Assembly: GCF_000374125.1 (NCBI RefSeq)
Contig: NZ_KB893626.1
Coordinates: 572,679-636,678, forward strand
From: Niabella aurantiaca DSM 17617
Lineage (GTDB): Bacteria > Bacteroidota > Bacteroidia > Chitinophagales > Chitinophagaceae
Reading direction: 5' to 3'
DNA length: 64,000 nucleotides
Position numbers and translations under genes: made by a program. The notes beneath the pieces are model-generated. The model was given only the letters and a program-made list of their open reading frames with translations. It did not search any database and was not told the DNA's origin. This document shows positions 17,329-27,190 of the stretch, in pieces (the first letter of the stretch is position 1; every line of letters starts with the position of its first letter).

Positions 17329-18579
17329 ATGCGTTTTCATGTTAAACCACTTATGACAGGGGTGCTGGCAGTATCCCTGTTCGCAGCCTGTAATGCGGAC
17401 CAGTCGCATGGTGAAAAACCTGCTGACGGAGCTGCAGACTCCTCCTCTAATCCCGTGGAAACAAAAAAGCCCAACAGCGATTATAAACCGGCCTTTGAGG
17501 GGCAAACCCGGATAAAAGGAGTGCATACCCAAACACCGCTGGATGTAAAAATGCTTTCAGACGGGTTGGTGTATCCCTGGGGTATTATTACTCTTCCGGA
17601 TGGACGCTTCCTGATCACCGAGCGGAAGGGCACTCTGCGGATTGCCACCGCCGGCGGACAGCTGAGCGCGCCGATCACCGGTTTGCCAAAGGTAAACAGC
17701 GACGGGCAGGGCGGATTACTCGACGTGATCCTTGACCCCGATTTTGCCAGTAACCGGATCATCTATTGGAGCTTTTCCCAGGATGTGCCACCAGGTACAC
17801 TTACCGCCGTAGGCAAGGGAAAACTGGCGGCAGATGAAAAGAGCGTGGAGGGAGCTACCGTAATCTACCAGGCGTTACCCGCCTTCCCCAGTAAACTGCA
17901 TTATGGCTCACGGCTTGCCTGGGATAAGGAAGGGAACCTGTTTGTAAGCACCGGCGAGCGTTCCGATATTAAATCGCGCCCGCAGGCGCAGCAGCTCAAC
18001 TCTGCCCTTGGAAAAGTGCTCCGGATCACAAAAGAAGGAAAGCCGGCCCCGGGCAATCCGTTTGCAAATACGCCCGATGCCAGGCCGGAGATCTGGTCTT
18101 ATGGCCACCGCAACGTGCAGGGTCTGGCCATACACCCGGTTACCGGCGACCTTTGGGAGGATGAATTTGGTCCTAAAGGTGGTGATGAGGTGAATCGCGT
18201 GGAGCCCGGTAAAAACTATGGATGGGCCACCATTACCTATGGACTGGAATACAGCGGCAAAAAAGTTGGTGAAGGCATTACACAAAAAGAGGGCCTGGAG
18301 CAACCGGTCTATTACTGGGATCCGGTCGTATCTCCCAGTGGTGCCACTTTTTACAGTGGCGACCTGATACCGGAATGGAAGAATAATTTATTTATCGGTT
18401 CGCTCAGCGGCATGCACATCGTGCGGTTGGTGATCGAAAACAATAACGTGGTTGGCGAAGAGCGGCTGCTGGCGGATCAGCAGCAGCGTTTCCGCGATGT
18501 GGTGCAGGGTGCCGATGGCGCATTGTATGCGATCAGCGACGGGGAAAAAGGCCGGCTGTTCCGGATCGGGAAGAAGTAG
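17329..18579 (+). CDS. PQQ-dependent sugar dehydrogenase, lipoprotein
   Basis: 416 residues. The lipoprotein signal ends in LFAAC (Cys21), followed by an Asp/Ser-rich linker and a six-bladed beta-propeller of the soluble glucose/aldose dehydrogenase type. Family signatures include YPWGIITLPDGRFLITERKGTLR, GQGGLLDVILDPDF, HYGSRLAWDKEGNLFVSTGER, WSYGHRNVQGLAIHP, EFGPKGGDEVN and NYGWATITYG. It would oxidise aldose sugars with PQQ and calcium at the cell envelope. An ATG at 17321 is out of frame. The 233-bp gap upstream (17096-17328) separates it from the divergent SCO gene. Confidence 0.88.
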   Translation: MRFHVKPLMTGVLAVSLFAACNADQSHGEKPADGAADSSSNPVETKKPNSDYKPAFEGQTRIKGVHTQTPLDVKMLSDGLVYPWGIITLPDGRFLITERKGTLRIATAGGQLSAPITGLPKVNSDGQGGLLDVILDPDFASNRIIYWSFSQDVPPGTLTAVGKGKLAADEKSVEGATVIYQALPAFPSKLHYGSRLAWDKEGNLFVSTGERSDIKSRPQAQQLNSALGKVLRITKEGKPAPGNPFANTPDARPEIWSYGHRNVQGLAIHPVTGDLWEDEFGPKGGDEVNRVEPGKNYGWATITYGLEYSGKKVGEGITQKEGLEQPVYYWDPVVSPSGATFYSGDLIPEWKNNLFIGSLSGMHIVRLVIENNNVVGEERLLADQQQRFRDVVQGADGALYAISDGEKGRLFRIGKK

Positions 18580-18584
18580 TTTTC

Positions 18585-18672
18585 TGACCTGAGACCTGGG
18601 AATTCAGACCTGAGACAATACTTCGTCGTATGAGTTTTCAAATCTCAAATCTCAATTCTCGATCTTCAAAAT
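18585..18672. repeat. Low-complexity 'word' repeat (CCTGAGAC / AAATCTCAATTCTC)
   Basis: The gap before the M28 peptidase gene is built of reiterated words: GACCTGAGACCTGGG, CAGACCTGAGAC, CAAATCTCAAATCTCAATTCTC. The same words in similar order fill 30040-30126. No promoter or stable hairpin is visible. Confidence 0.6.
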
Positions 18673-18681
18673 AAAGAGTCA

Positions 18682-20337
18682 ATGAATAAACTGCTCACTG
18701 CTGTATTAGTGGCGCTCGCTTTTGCATCCTGTAATAATTCCAAAAAGACCGGCACTGACGAAGACGGCCTGTCTGTATTCAATGCAGACAGCCTTGTAAA
18801 GCATATCAGGGTCCTGTCGTCCGACTCCTTCCAGGGACGGAAGCCGTTTACAGAGGGCGAAACAAAGACGATCGCCTACCTGCAGGAACAGTTTCGGTCG
18901 ATCGGTGTGGAGCCGGGCAATGGCGACAGCTACCTGCAGGACGTGCCCATGATCGATATCTTATCACATCCGGATCCCGTGATGCAGGTGCAGGCGTCAA
19001 AAGGAGATCTGCAGTTAAAGGGTTTTGACGAATATGTGCTGTCTACCCCCAAAACGGATGCGGTGATCAGCCTGGACCAGGTGCCGGTGGTATTTGCAGG
19101 CTATGGTGTGGTGGCCCCCGAATATAACTGGAACGATTACGCAGGGCTGGATGTGAAGGGAAAGATCGTAATGGTGCTGGTAAATGATCCCGGTTTTAAT
19201 AATGGAGATACCTCTTTGTTCAAAGGAAAAACCATGACTTATTATGGCCGGTGGACCTATAAATTTGAAGAAGCTGCCCGGCAAGGCGCCCGGGGTTGCC
19301 TGGTGATCCACAGCACGGCGGCGGCCAGCTATCCCTTCAGCGTGGTACAGAACAGCTGGAATACTTCGGAGCTGCGGCTCGATAATCAAAACGAAAAGCT
19401 GCTGGATGCCCAGGGCTGGATCTCAATGGATGCCGCTAAAAAGCTGATCGCGGCAGGCGGGCAGGATACCAGCATCATTGCCAAAGCAGACATCCCCGGG
19501 TTTAAGGCTATTCCCCTCGACGAAACAGTTTCTACGAGTATTAAAACAAAAGTGACCTATAGCAAATCCCACAACGTCATTGCAAAGATCCCTGGGAGTA
19601 AGTACCCGGATGAATATGTGCTTTATACCGCGCACTGGGATCACCTGGGCATTGGTAAGCCCGATGCAACCGGCGATTCCATTTACAACGGTGCGCTGGA
19701 TAATGCCAGTGGAACGGCAACGCTGCTGGAATTTGCCCGGGCCTGGAAGAGTCTCAAAACGCCCCCCGAACGGACCATTGTTTTTCTTGCGGTAACGGCA
19801 GAAGAACAGGGCCTGCTGGGGTCGGCGTATTACGCGCAGCACCCGGTATATCCGGTGGCAAAAACGGTGGGCGTGCTGAATGTGGATGAGGTCAATAACT
19901 ATGGCAAAACAAAAGACATCATGGTGGTGGGCCAAGGGCAGTCGGATATGGAGGACCTTTTAAAGGAAGCGGCGGAAAAGCGTGGGCGCTATATTTCGTA
20001 TGACGCCACACCGGAGGCCGGGCATTATTTCCGGTCGGATCATTTCAGCTTTGCAAAGGCCGGGATACCCGCGCTGGCACAGGGTTTTGGTATCGATGTG
20101 GTAGGTAAGGGCAAAGAATATGGTAAGAAAATGCAGGAGAAATTCAATGCGCAGCATTATCATGCTCCTTCCGATGCGTACAATGTTTCCTGGGATCTGA
20201 GCGGTGCCATTGATGATCTGCAATTGCTTTTTATGGTAGGCAAACGGCTGGCTTACGGGCATGCCTGGCCGGGGTGGAAAGCCGGTTCCGAGTTTAAGGC
20301 CGAACGGGAGAAGAGCGCGGCAGAGCGGATGAAATAG
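18682..20337 (+). CDS. M28 family zinc aminopeptidase with PA domain, lipoprotein
   Basis: 551 residues. The lipobox FASC puts the lipidated Cys at 17. A PA (protease-associated) insert spans roughly 130-290 (VVFAGYGVVAPEYNWNDYAGLDVKGKIVMV...). The M28 catalytic domain has zinc ligands His318 (YTAHWDH), Asp340 (GALDNASG), the Glu374-Glu375 pair (AEEQGLLGS), Asp402 and a C-terminal histidine (His492 or His494). It would cleave amino acids from peptide N-termini at the cell surface or in the periplasm. It lies between two other exported hydrolases on the same strand. Confidence 0.9.
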   Translation: MNKLLTAVLVALAFASCNNSKKTGTDEDGLSVFNADSLVKHIRVLSSDSFQGRKPFTEGETKTIAYLQEQFRSIGVEPGNGDSYLQDVPMIDILSHPDPVMQVQASKGDLQLKGFDEYVLSTPKTDAVISLDQVPVVFAGYGVVAPEYNWNDYAGLDVKGKIVMVLVNDPGFNNGDTSLFKGKTMTYYGRWTYKFEEAARQGARGCLVIHSTAAASYPFSVVQNSWNTSELRLDNQNEKLLDAQGWISMDAAKKLIAAGGQDTSIIAKADIPGFKAIPLDETVSTSIKTKVTYSKSHNVIAKIPGSKYPDEYVLYTAHWDHLGIGKPDATGDSIYNGALDNASGTATLLEFARAWKSLKTPPERTIVFLAVTAEEQGLLGSAYYAQHPVYPVAKTVGVLNVDEVNNYGKTKDIMVVGQGQSDMEDLLKEAAEKRGRYISYDATPEAGHYFRSDHFSFAKAGIPALAQGFGIDVVGKGKEYGKKMQEKFNAQHYHAPSDAYNVSWDLSGAIDDLQLLFMVGKRLAYGHAWPGWKAGSEFKAEREKSAAERMK

Positions 20338-20463
20338 CGGGGCTGGTTTACCCGGAGAACGCCCATGCCAACCGGCTTTTTAAGCGCGTATTAAAGACAT
20401 CGCCTATTTTCGCTTTATACCGGCATATGGCGGCCGGTTATTATAAATTTTCTGCATTACAGG

Positions 20464-22833
20464 ATGAAGAGATTATTGACAAAGACCATTGCAATAGTAG
20501 CAATGATGACCGCTTTTACAGCGGGAGCACAAAACAACCCAGGGGTTTTAACCGTAGAACAGATCATGCGCGATCCGGAATGGATGGGCACGTCTCCTTC
20601 AAATATCGGGTGGAGTGCTGATGGGCGGGCATTGTATTTTTCGTGGAACCCGGAAAAGAACCTTGCAGATTCACTGTACCGTATTGCTCCGTCAGATAAA
20701 ACACCCCGGAGGCTGTCTGCATACGAGCAGCAGCAGGTGGTGTACGAACACCAGCTCCGGTACAATAGCAACCGGTCTGCAGCCGTATGGTCAAAAGACG
20801 GGGATCTTTTTTACCGGGCGCCCGGCGGCAGGATCACGCGCATTACGCAAACACTGGAAGGGGAATTCAATCCTGTATTCAGTTTTAAGGATACGCGGAT
20901 CGTTTATACGCGCGGACAGAATCTTTATTCCTGGGAGATCGCTACCGGCGCCTCCCGGCAGCTCACCAACTTTACGAACGAAGCGCCGGCAGATAAAAAC
21001 AAAAAAGGAAACCGGGAAGAAGAATGGCTCAAAAAGGACCAGCTGGCCACAATGGATATATTGCGGGAGCGCAATAGCAAACGGACCGCCAGTGAAGGCT
21101 ACCGCAAAGCTACGGAGCCATCCGGTCCCAAACCGGTTTACCTTGCCGGGAGCCAGCTGATGGGTACAGCCATCAGTCCCGACGGCCGGTTTGTAACCTA
21201 CCAGCTGTACACGTCCGGAAGGGGAAAGAGAACCATCGTGCCCGATTATGTTACGGAAAGCGGCTATACCACCGATATACCCGCCCGCACAAAAGTGGGC
21301 AGTCCGCAGGGCAGTTCGGCGTTCTTTGTTTATGACCGTGTAAAAGATACGGCCTATAAGATCAATACAGAGCAGATCCCCGGTATCCGGGATATACCGG
21401 CCTTTGTAAAAGATTACCCGGGTCAGTGGGAAAAAATGAAAAAGGAATCCGCGCTGCGCAATGTAAACGTTTGGGGGGTAGAATGGTCGCCCAACGGCGG
21501 GTATGCATTGCTGGATGTATATGCAGACGACAATAAGGACCGGTGGCTGCTGCTGATGGACACGGCAACCAGGAGTCTGAAACTGGTAGACCGGCAGCAT
21601 GATGACGCCTGGATCGGCGGCCCGGGCATCGGCCCGCGTTCCACAGGGTGGTTGAGCAATGAAACGGTCTGGTTCCAGAGCGAGGCAACCGGCTACTCAC
21701 ATTTATATACCTATGCGGTAGCAGCAGGCACCAAAAACGCCCTTACGAGTGGTCCTTATGAAGTGCAGGAAGCCAAACCGGCGCAGGATAAAAGATCATT
21801 TTATATTACGACCAACGCGGTCCATCCGGGTGAAAAACATTTTTATAAGCTGGACATCCGGACGAAAAAAATGCAAAAGCTTACGACCCTGGAGGGCTCC
21901 AATGAGGTCAGCATTTCGCCGGATGAAAAATACCTGGCCATAAGAAATTCTTATATCAACAGGCCCTGGGAGCTGTTTCTGCAGGAAAATAAAGCAGGGG
22001 CAAAGCCCGTTCAGATCACAGATAAGGCGCAGTCAAAAGAGTTCAGGCAATATCACTGGCGCATACCGGAAGTGATCACTTTTGCCGCAAGGGATGGAGC
22101 GATCGTATATGCAAGGCTTTATAAGCCGGAAAATCCCAGACCCGGTATGCCGGCGGTGCTTTTTGTTCATGGTGCGGGATACCTGCAGAACGCGCATAAA
22201 TGGTGGAGCTCTTACTTCCGGGAATACATGTTCAACAATCTTTTGGCAGACAATGGCTATTATGTAATGGACATTGACTATCGCGGAAGCGCCGGCTATG
22301 GCCGCAACTGGCGCACCGGTATTTACCGGCACATGGGCGGAAAAGATCTGACCGATCATGTGGATGCCGTAAAATATCTGACGGATACCTATAAGGTCGA
22401 CCCTGCTAAAGCAGGCCTCTATGGTGGGTCCTACGGTGGGTTTATGACGCTGATGGCTTTGTTTACCACGCCGGATGTGTTTGCCAGCGGAGCGGCATTG
22501 CGGCCGGTTACCGATTGGGCTAATTACAATCATGGCTATACCTCCAATATCCTGAATGAACCGTTTACAGACAGCATTGCCTATCACCGGAGCTCGCCGC
22601 TGTATTTTGCCGGGGGATTAAAAGGCCACCTGCTGATCTGCCATGGCATGGTGGATGTAAATGTGCATTACCAGGATGCGGTGAAGCTGGCGCAGCGCCT
22701 GATGGAGCTGAAAAAAGACAACTGGGAGTTGGCTTCTTATCCCATGGAGGATCATGGCTTTGTGGAGCCTGTAAGCTGGACTGACGAATACAGGCGGATC
22801 TTTAAGCTTTTTGAGCAGACCCTGAAAAAATAA
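20464..22833 (+). CDS. S9 family peptidase (dipeptidyl-peptidase IV/acylaminoacyl type), secreted
   Basis: 789 residues. A signal peptide (about 1-22, ending AGAQ) leads a beta-propeller region with WD-like strands (ISPDGRFVTYQ, VSISPDEKYLAI) and an alpha/beta-hydrolase domain. The catalytic triad is Ser656 in GGSYGG, Asp731 in HGMVDVNVHYQ and His764 in MEDHGFVEP, with the spacing of DPP-IV. DIDYRGSAGYGRNW is the family motif before the nucleophile. It would release dipeptides or short peptides in the periplasm. Confidence 0.92.
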   Translation: MKRLLTKTIAIVAMMTAFTAGAQNNPGVLTVEQIMRDPEWMGTSPSNIGWSADGRALYFSWNPEKNLADSLYRIAPSDKTPRRLSAYEQQQVVYEHQLRYNSNRSAAVWSKDGDLFYRAPGGRITRITQTLEGEFNPVFSFKDTRIVYTRGQNLYSWEIATGASRQLTNFTNEAPADKNKKGNREEEWLKKDQLATMDILRERNSKRTASEGYRKATEPSGPKPVYLAGSQLMGTAISPDGRFVTYQLYTSGRGKRTIVPDYVTESGYTTDIPARTKVGSPQGSSAFFVYDRVKDTAYKINTEQIPGIRDIPAFVKDYPGQWEKMKKESALRNVNVWGVEWSPNGGYALLDVYADDNKDRWLLLMDTATRSLKLVDRQHDDAWIGGPGIGPRSTGWLSNETVWFQSEATGYSHLYTYAVAAGTKNALTSGPYEVQEAKPAQDKRSFYITTNAVHPGEKHFYKLDIRTKKMQKLTTLEGSNEVSISPDEKYLAIRNSYINRPWELFLQENKAGAKPVQITDKAQSKEFRQYHWRIPEVITFAARDGAIVYARLYKPENPRPGMPAVLFVHGAGYLQNAHKWWSSYFREYMFNNLLADNGYYVMDIDYRGSAGYGRNWRTGIYRHMGGKDLTDHVDAVKYLTDTYKVDPAKAGLYGGSYGGFMTLMALFTTPDVFASGAALRPVTDWANYNHGYTSNILNEPFTDSIAYHRSSPLYFAGGLKGHLLICHGMVDVNVHYQDAVKLAQRLMELKKDNWELASYPMEDHGFVEPVSWTDEYRRIFKLFEQTLKK

Positions 22834-23029
22834 AGTTTTTTCAACTGCCGCACCCCGTTTTTGCCCGTCTGGATGACCACGGATCGGGTAGGCCGCGCAA
22901 ATGGAAAATCAAGGCAGACGGCCCTCCATAGATGGCGTTTAGTCAACCTCTCAAAATGTTGCATATATCGTTATTTAAAAAATAATATATATGATCTTTT
23001 TGTAACTTTAGGTTGCTAATACAATACCT

Positions 23030-25114
23030 ATGACACCTTCAACCAGCCTTTTCTTAGCAAGGGCTCCGTTCATCAAACTGCTGCCCCCGTTTGCCGGTGG
23101 GATCCTTCTGTATTGGTACACTTCTTTATCCGTTGCGGCGTCCTTAAGTGGCCTGTTGCTTTCGGGTCTGCTGATTCTGTTGTTCCGGTATATCCGGGGT
23201 TACTGGCGGCTGAGGCTTCAATGGCTGCAGGCAGTATTTGTGGCGGCATTGTTACTTTGCCTCGCCATGCTGGTTGCCGCTGCAAAAGATATCCGGCGAC
23301 ATCCGGATTGGTTCCCACACCGGTATCAGGCGGGCATGTATTTCCGGGCAACGCTTTTGGAGCAGCCGGTTGAAAAAAACCGCTCCTATAAGGCGGAAGC
23401 AGCCATTGAATACCTGGTGACCGGCCACCGCATGGTTCGGGTGCGTGGACGGATCCTTATTTATTTTAAGAAAGATCCGGATATCACCAGACTGATGGCC
23501 GGGGAGCGGCTGTTGTTTAAAAAAGGACCACAGGAGATCCGGAATTCCGGTAACCCGGGCGCTTTCGATTATAAACAGTATGCTTTATTTAACGGCATCA
23601 CCCACCAGGTATATCTTACACCCGGCGATTTTGTAAAAAAGGATACTGAACCGGGTTTTAGCATGGACCTGTGGTTGTACAATACCAGAACGGCGATCCT
23701 CGGCATCTTAAAAAAATATATAAAAGGAGCAAAGGAGCTTGGCCTGGCCGAAGCATTGCTGATCGGCTATCGTGATGACCTGGATAAGGAGCTGCTGCAA
23801 TCCTACAGCGATACCGGGGTGGTGCATGTGATCGCCGTTTCCGGTATGCACCTGGGCCTGGTTTACTGGCTGCTGGATCTTTTTCTTCGCCCGCTGATGA
23901 AGCGCCGGGCAACCCGCTGGCTGCACCCCCTGCTTGTTTTAACCGTTTTATGGACCTTCAGCCTCCTGGCGGGGGGAGCCGCATCCATTGTACGTGCGGC
24001 GGTAATGTTTACCTGCCTCCAGCTGGGCAAAACCTTTCGTCGTAACGCCTCTATTTATAATACGCTGGCAGCCTCCGCATTCCTGCTGCTTTGCTATGAT
24101 CCTTACTGGTTGTGGGATGCAGGCTTCCAGCTTTCCTACGCGGCGGTGCTGAGCATTGTTATTTTTTATAAGCCGGTTTATGGCTTGCTGCTGGTACGCA
24201 ACCGGTTGTTGAACGCGGTTTGGCAGCTTTGTGCAGTAAGCATCGCGGCGCAGATTTTAACCACGCCCATTGCGGCCTGCCAGTTTCACCAGTTCCCCGT
24301 CTGTTTTTTGATCACCAACCTGCTGGTAGTGCCCATATCCAGCTTTGTTCTTATCGGGGAGCTGGTATTAATGCTCCTGGCGCCGCTGCAGCCGCTGGCT
24401 GTTTTTTTGGGGCAGGTATTGAACAGCACGATATGGTGGATGAACGGCATTGTTGAAAATTTAAGCCGCTACCCGTTTGCCTTATGGAAGGGGCTGCTGC
24501 TGAGCATACCGCAGGTGCTCCTGCTTTATATTTTTATAGCAGGACTATCGGCAGGATTGCTAAAAAAAAGAAAGACCGGCTTTTGGGTGGCGGCCGTATC
24601 GCTATGCGGGGTTGTGATGCTCAGAGCCGTCTCCTTTTATCATGCAGGCCGGCAGAAAAAGATCGTTGTGTACTATATTCCCCGGAACCGGGCGATCGAT
24701 TTTATCAGCGGCAGGGATCATTTTCTTTTTGCGGACGCGCAAACAGTGGCCGATCCTGCGATTCAGAAAAACACGCTTGAACCTGCTGCTGTGTTGTATC
24801 GCCTCCGGGAAGCTGCAGAAATGCCTAACGGGGTAAAGAACAATCATTCGTTCATGTTTAAAGGCAAAACAGTCCTGGTAATAGATCAGCCGGTTACGGT
24901 CCTCCCGGCCGGCGCAGTGGCAGATGTGGTAGTGCTTTCGGGGAATCCGCGCCTGTATATTTCCCGGCTGACCGAGCGGATCCGGCCATTGCAGGTGGTG
25001 ATCGACGGCTCCGTTCCTGCCTGGAAAGCCCGCTACTGGCAGCAGGATTGCGATGCGCTGGAGATACCCTGTCATGATGTAGCAAAGAAAGGAGCTTTTG
25101 TAATGAACCTTTGA
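23030..25114 (+). CDS. comEC: ComEC/Rec2 family DNA-uptake membrane channel
   Basis: 694 residues. Three N-terminal membrane helices (about 12-90) are followed by the DUF4131-like OB region (about 100-210) and the Competence domain. The latter has the signature GLAEALLIGYRDDLDKELLQSYSDTGVVHVIAVSGMHLGL and seven or more helices (about 250-535). The C-terminal 150 residues lack the HxHxDH metal site of a full beta-lactamase-like nuclease domain. The protein is thus the short form common in Bacteroidota. It moves single-stranded DNA across the inner membrane in natural transformation. It is followed closely by purH, which has its own promoter inside the end of this gene. Confidence 0.88.
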   Translation: MTPSTSLFLARAPFIKLLPPFAGGILLYWYTSLSVAASLSGLLLSGLLILLFRYIRGYWRLRLQWLQAVFVAALLLCLAMLVAAAKDIRRHPDWFPHRYQAGMYFRATLLEQPVEKNRSYKAEAAIEYLVTGHRMVRVRGRILIYFKKDPDITRLMAGERLLFKKGPQEIRNSGNPGAFDYKQYALFNGITHQVYLTPGDFVKKDTEPGFSMDLWLYNTRTAILGILKKYIKGAKELGLAEALLIGYRDDLDKELLQSYSDTGVVHVIAVSGMHLGLVYWLLDLFLRPLMKRRATRWLHPLLVLTVLWTFSLLAGGAASIVRAAVMFTCLQLGKTFRRNASIYNTLAASAFLLLCYDPYWLWDAGFQLSYAAVLSIVIFYKPVYGLLLVRNRLLNAVWQLCAVSIAAQILTTPIAACQFHQFPVCFLITNLLVVPISSFVLIGELVLMLLAPLQPLAVFLGQVLNSTIWWMNGIVENLSRYPFALWKGLLLSIPQVLLLYIFIAGLSAGLLKKRKTGFWVAAVSLCGVVMLRAVSFYHAGRQKKIVVYYIPRNRAIDFISGRDHFLFADAQTVADPAIQKNTLEPAAVLYRLREAAEMPNGVKNNHSFMFKGKTVLVIDQPVTVLPAGAVADVVVLSGNPRLYISRLTERIRPLQVVIDGSVPAWKARYWQQDCDALEIPCHDVAKKGAFVMNL

Positions 25115-25127
25115 TCGCTTACCTTTG
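25098..25127 (+). promoter_or_regulatory. purH promoter (TTG-N19-TACCTTTG)
   Basis: A -33 TTG at 25098-25100 and a -7 TACCTTTG at 25120-25127 are separated by 19 bp, the ideal Bacteroidota sigma-ABfr arrangement. Transcription would start near 25133, which places the upstream in-frame ATG at 25125 outside the message and fixes the purH start at 25158. Confidence 0.75.
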
Positions 25128-25157
25128 CCGCTCATTTACCACTCCAATTCAGTTTTT

Positions 25158-26681
25158 ATGAACAAAAAGATACAATCTGCACTCATTTCCGTTTTTTATA
25201 AGGACGGCCTGGAACCCATTGTAAAAGAATTATCCCGGCTGGGCATCACCATTTATTCCACGGGCGGAACCCAAAAATTTATTGAAGACCTGGGCATACA
25301 GGTGGTTCCGGTAGAGCAGCTGACCACGTATCCTTCCATACTGGGCGGACGGGTAAAAACTCTGCACCCATCCGTGTTCGGAGGCATCCTGGGCAGGAGG
25401 GACCTGGAATCGGATGTACAGGAAATGGCAGAATATAAGATTCCTGAGATCGACCTGGTGATCGTGGACCTGTATCCTTTTGAAGAAACGCTGGCAAGTA
25501 CCAGCGAAGAAAAGCTGATCATTGAAAAGATCGATATCGGCGGACCATCGATGATCCGCGCCGCGGCAAAGAATTTTAAAGAGGTGGTAGTCATCGCTGC
25601 CAAAAAAGATTATGCGGGACTGGAAGAGCTGCTGAAAACCCAAAACGGGGAAACCACGATCGAGCAACGCAAATCCTTTGCGGCAAAAGCATTTGAGATC
25701 GTGGCCCATTACGACGTGGTCATTTCCGCTTATTTTAACGGGAACAACGGCGAATATTTTTTACAGTCGGTAAACAGCCCCAAGGCCATGCGCTATGGTG
25801 AGAATCCTCATCAGGCGGGTACCTTTTATGGCAACCTGGAGGAACTGTTCCACCAGCTGAATGGCAAGGAGCTTTCCTATAACAACCTGGTGGATGTGGA
25901 TGCTGCCGTACAGCTGATCCATGAATTTCCCCGGGGCGGAGAAGTGGTGTTTGCCATCATCAAGCATACCAATGTATGCGGTGTAGCCGCGCGTGCCACG
26001 GTAAGTGAGGCCTGGAAGGATGCGCTGGCCGGTGACCCGGAAAGCGCCTTCGGCGGGGTATTGGTAACCAACGGCACGGTGGATGAAGCAACTGCCAATG
26101 CCATTAACGAGATCTTCTTTGAAGTACTGATAGCGCCTGCCTTTGATGAGGCCGCACTCAATATTTTAAAATCCAAAAAGAACCGGATCTTATTGCAGCT
26201 CAAATCCCAGGTCTCAGATCCCAAATCTCAAAGTAAATCCATCCTCAATGGTGTTCTTATCCAGGAGCAGGATAAAGGCAGTTATACGGAATGGAAAGAA
26301 GCCGGCGGCCGCGAAACAACACCTGAAGAGAAAGCCGATCTTGAGTTTGCCAACATCATTGGTAAGCACCTGAAATCAAACGCCATTGCGCTGGTAAAAA
26401 ATAAACAGCTGGTGGGCAAGGGAGCCGGCCAGACGAGTCGCATCGATGCCCTGCGTCATGCCATTGAAAAGGCAAAGCAATTCGGGTTCGACCTGAAAGG
26501 AGCCGTGCTGGCCAGCGATGCGTTCTTCCCGTTCAATGATTGCGTGCAGATCGGCCACCAGGCAGGTATTGAGGCGTTCATTCAACCCGGCGGATCCATC
26601 CGAGACAAAGATTCTATTGAATACGCGCAGCAAAATAACCTGGCGATGGTGATCACCGGTATGCGGCACTTTAAACATTAA
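25158..26681 (+). CDS. purH: Bifunctional AICAR transformylase/IMP cyclohydrolase
   Basis: 507 residues from ATG 25158; an upstream ATG at 25125 precedes the predicted transcription start. It carries out the last two steps of IMP synthesis. The N-terminal MGS-like cyclohydrolase domain (about 1-190) shows IYSTGGTQKFIED and GGRVKTLHPSVFGGIL. The transformylase domain shows MRYGENPHQAGTFYG, AIIKHTNVCG, DPESAFGGVL and the terminal SDAFFPFNDCVQIGHQAGIEAFIQPGGSIRDKDSI. The variable loop near 345-362 (LKSQVSDPKSQSK) is encoded by CTCAAATCCCAGGTCTCAG-type DNA that looks like the intergenic word repeats. The key catalytic segments seem intact. Confidence 0.96.
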   Translation: MNKKIQSALISVFYKDGLEPIVKELSRLGITIYSTGGTQKFIEDLGIQVVPVEQLTTYPSILGGRVKTLHPSVFGGILGRRDLESDVQEMAEYKIPEIDLVIVDLYPFEETLASTSEEKLIIEKIDIGGPSMIRAAAKNFKEVVVIAAKKDYAGLEELLKTQNGETTIEQRKSFAAKAFEIVAHYDVVISAYFNGNNGEYFLQSVNSPKAMRYGENPHQAGTFYGNLEELFHQLNGKELSYNNLVDVDAAVQLIHEFPRGGEVVFAIIKHTNVCGVAARATVSEAWKDALAGDPESAFGGVLVTNGTVDEATANAINEIFFEVLIAPAFDEAALNILKSKKNRILLQLKSQVSDPKSQSKSILNGVLIQEQDKGSYTEWKEAGGRETTPEEKADLEFANIIGKHLKSNAIALVKNKQLVGKGAGQTSRIDALRHAIEKAKQFGFDLKGAVLASDAFFPFNDCVQIGHQAGIEAFIQPGGSIRDKDSIEYAQQNNLAMVITGMRHFKH

Positions 26682-26759
26682 TATCCTGGTGAAAAATCAC
26701 AAAGGCACGAAGCTGCAAAGGAGCACAAAGAAATTATAGGGGTTCCAGGATACTCGTGT

Positions 26760-27122
26760 CTCTCAGAAGCTATTTAAAAATAAAATTTTGATGCTCCCTA
26801 TAAGCGCCATCCGGCGCGTTGTTGTCGTTAAAGCCGCGCTTTAGCAGGGCTTTAACGAGGCCGTAATTTCATAAGTGCCATCGGCACGGATCATTATGCC
26901 CCGAGCCCATGGCTCTCTGTTGCTCTTTTGGACGTATAAACGGGTTGAAACCCGTTCTTACCGGATCTTCCGAGGCCATGCCTCTTTTGCCAAAGTGATC
27001 GTTGAACCCCTTTTTTACAGATGGCCGGCTACAGCGATTGCCTAAGTAGAGACGATAAAAAGCTGGTACCTTTTAATGGTTATACGGATTCTCCCGGATC
27101 GTTTTTAAACAGCTTCTAAGAG
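26760..27122. repeat. 363-bp composite element with 21-bp terminal inverted repeats and internal hairpins
   Basis: The ends at 26760-26780 and 27102-27122 are inverted copies (19 of 21 match; core AGAAGCT(A/G)TTTAAAAA). Between them lie short hairpins: GTGCC-ATC-GGCAC, GAGCC-CAT-GGCTC, ACGGGTT-GAA-ACCCGT and GAGGC-CAT-GCCTC. No ORF of note is inside. A diverged copy occurs at 51217-51460. It looks like a non-autonomous, MITE-like element. It occupies most of the 509-bp gap between purH and the nitrilase gene. Confidence 0.6.
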
Positions 27123-27190
27123 GCGAAAAAATCACAGAGGCATGAAGTTTAAACGCACTTATTTGCAATCTTTGTAGCAAAACCAATTTT

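Noticed and set aside
25125-25157. Upstream ATG for purH
   Set aside because: It lies within the -7 element, before the predicted transcription start.
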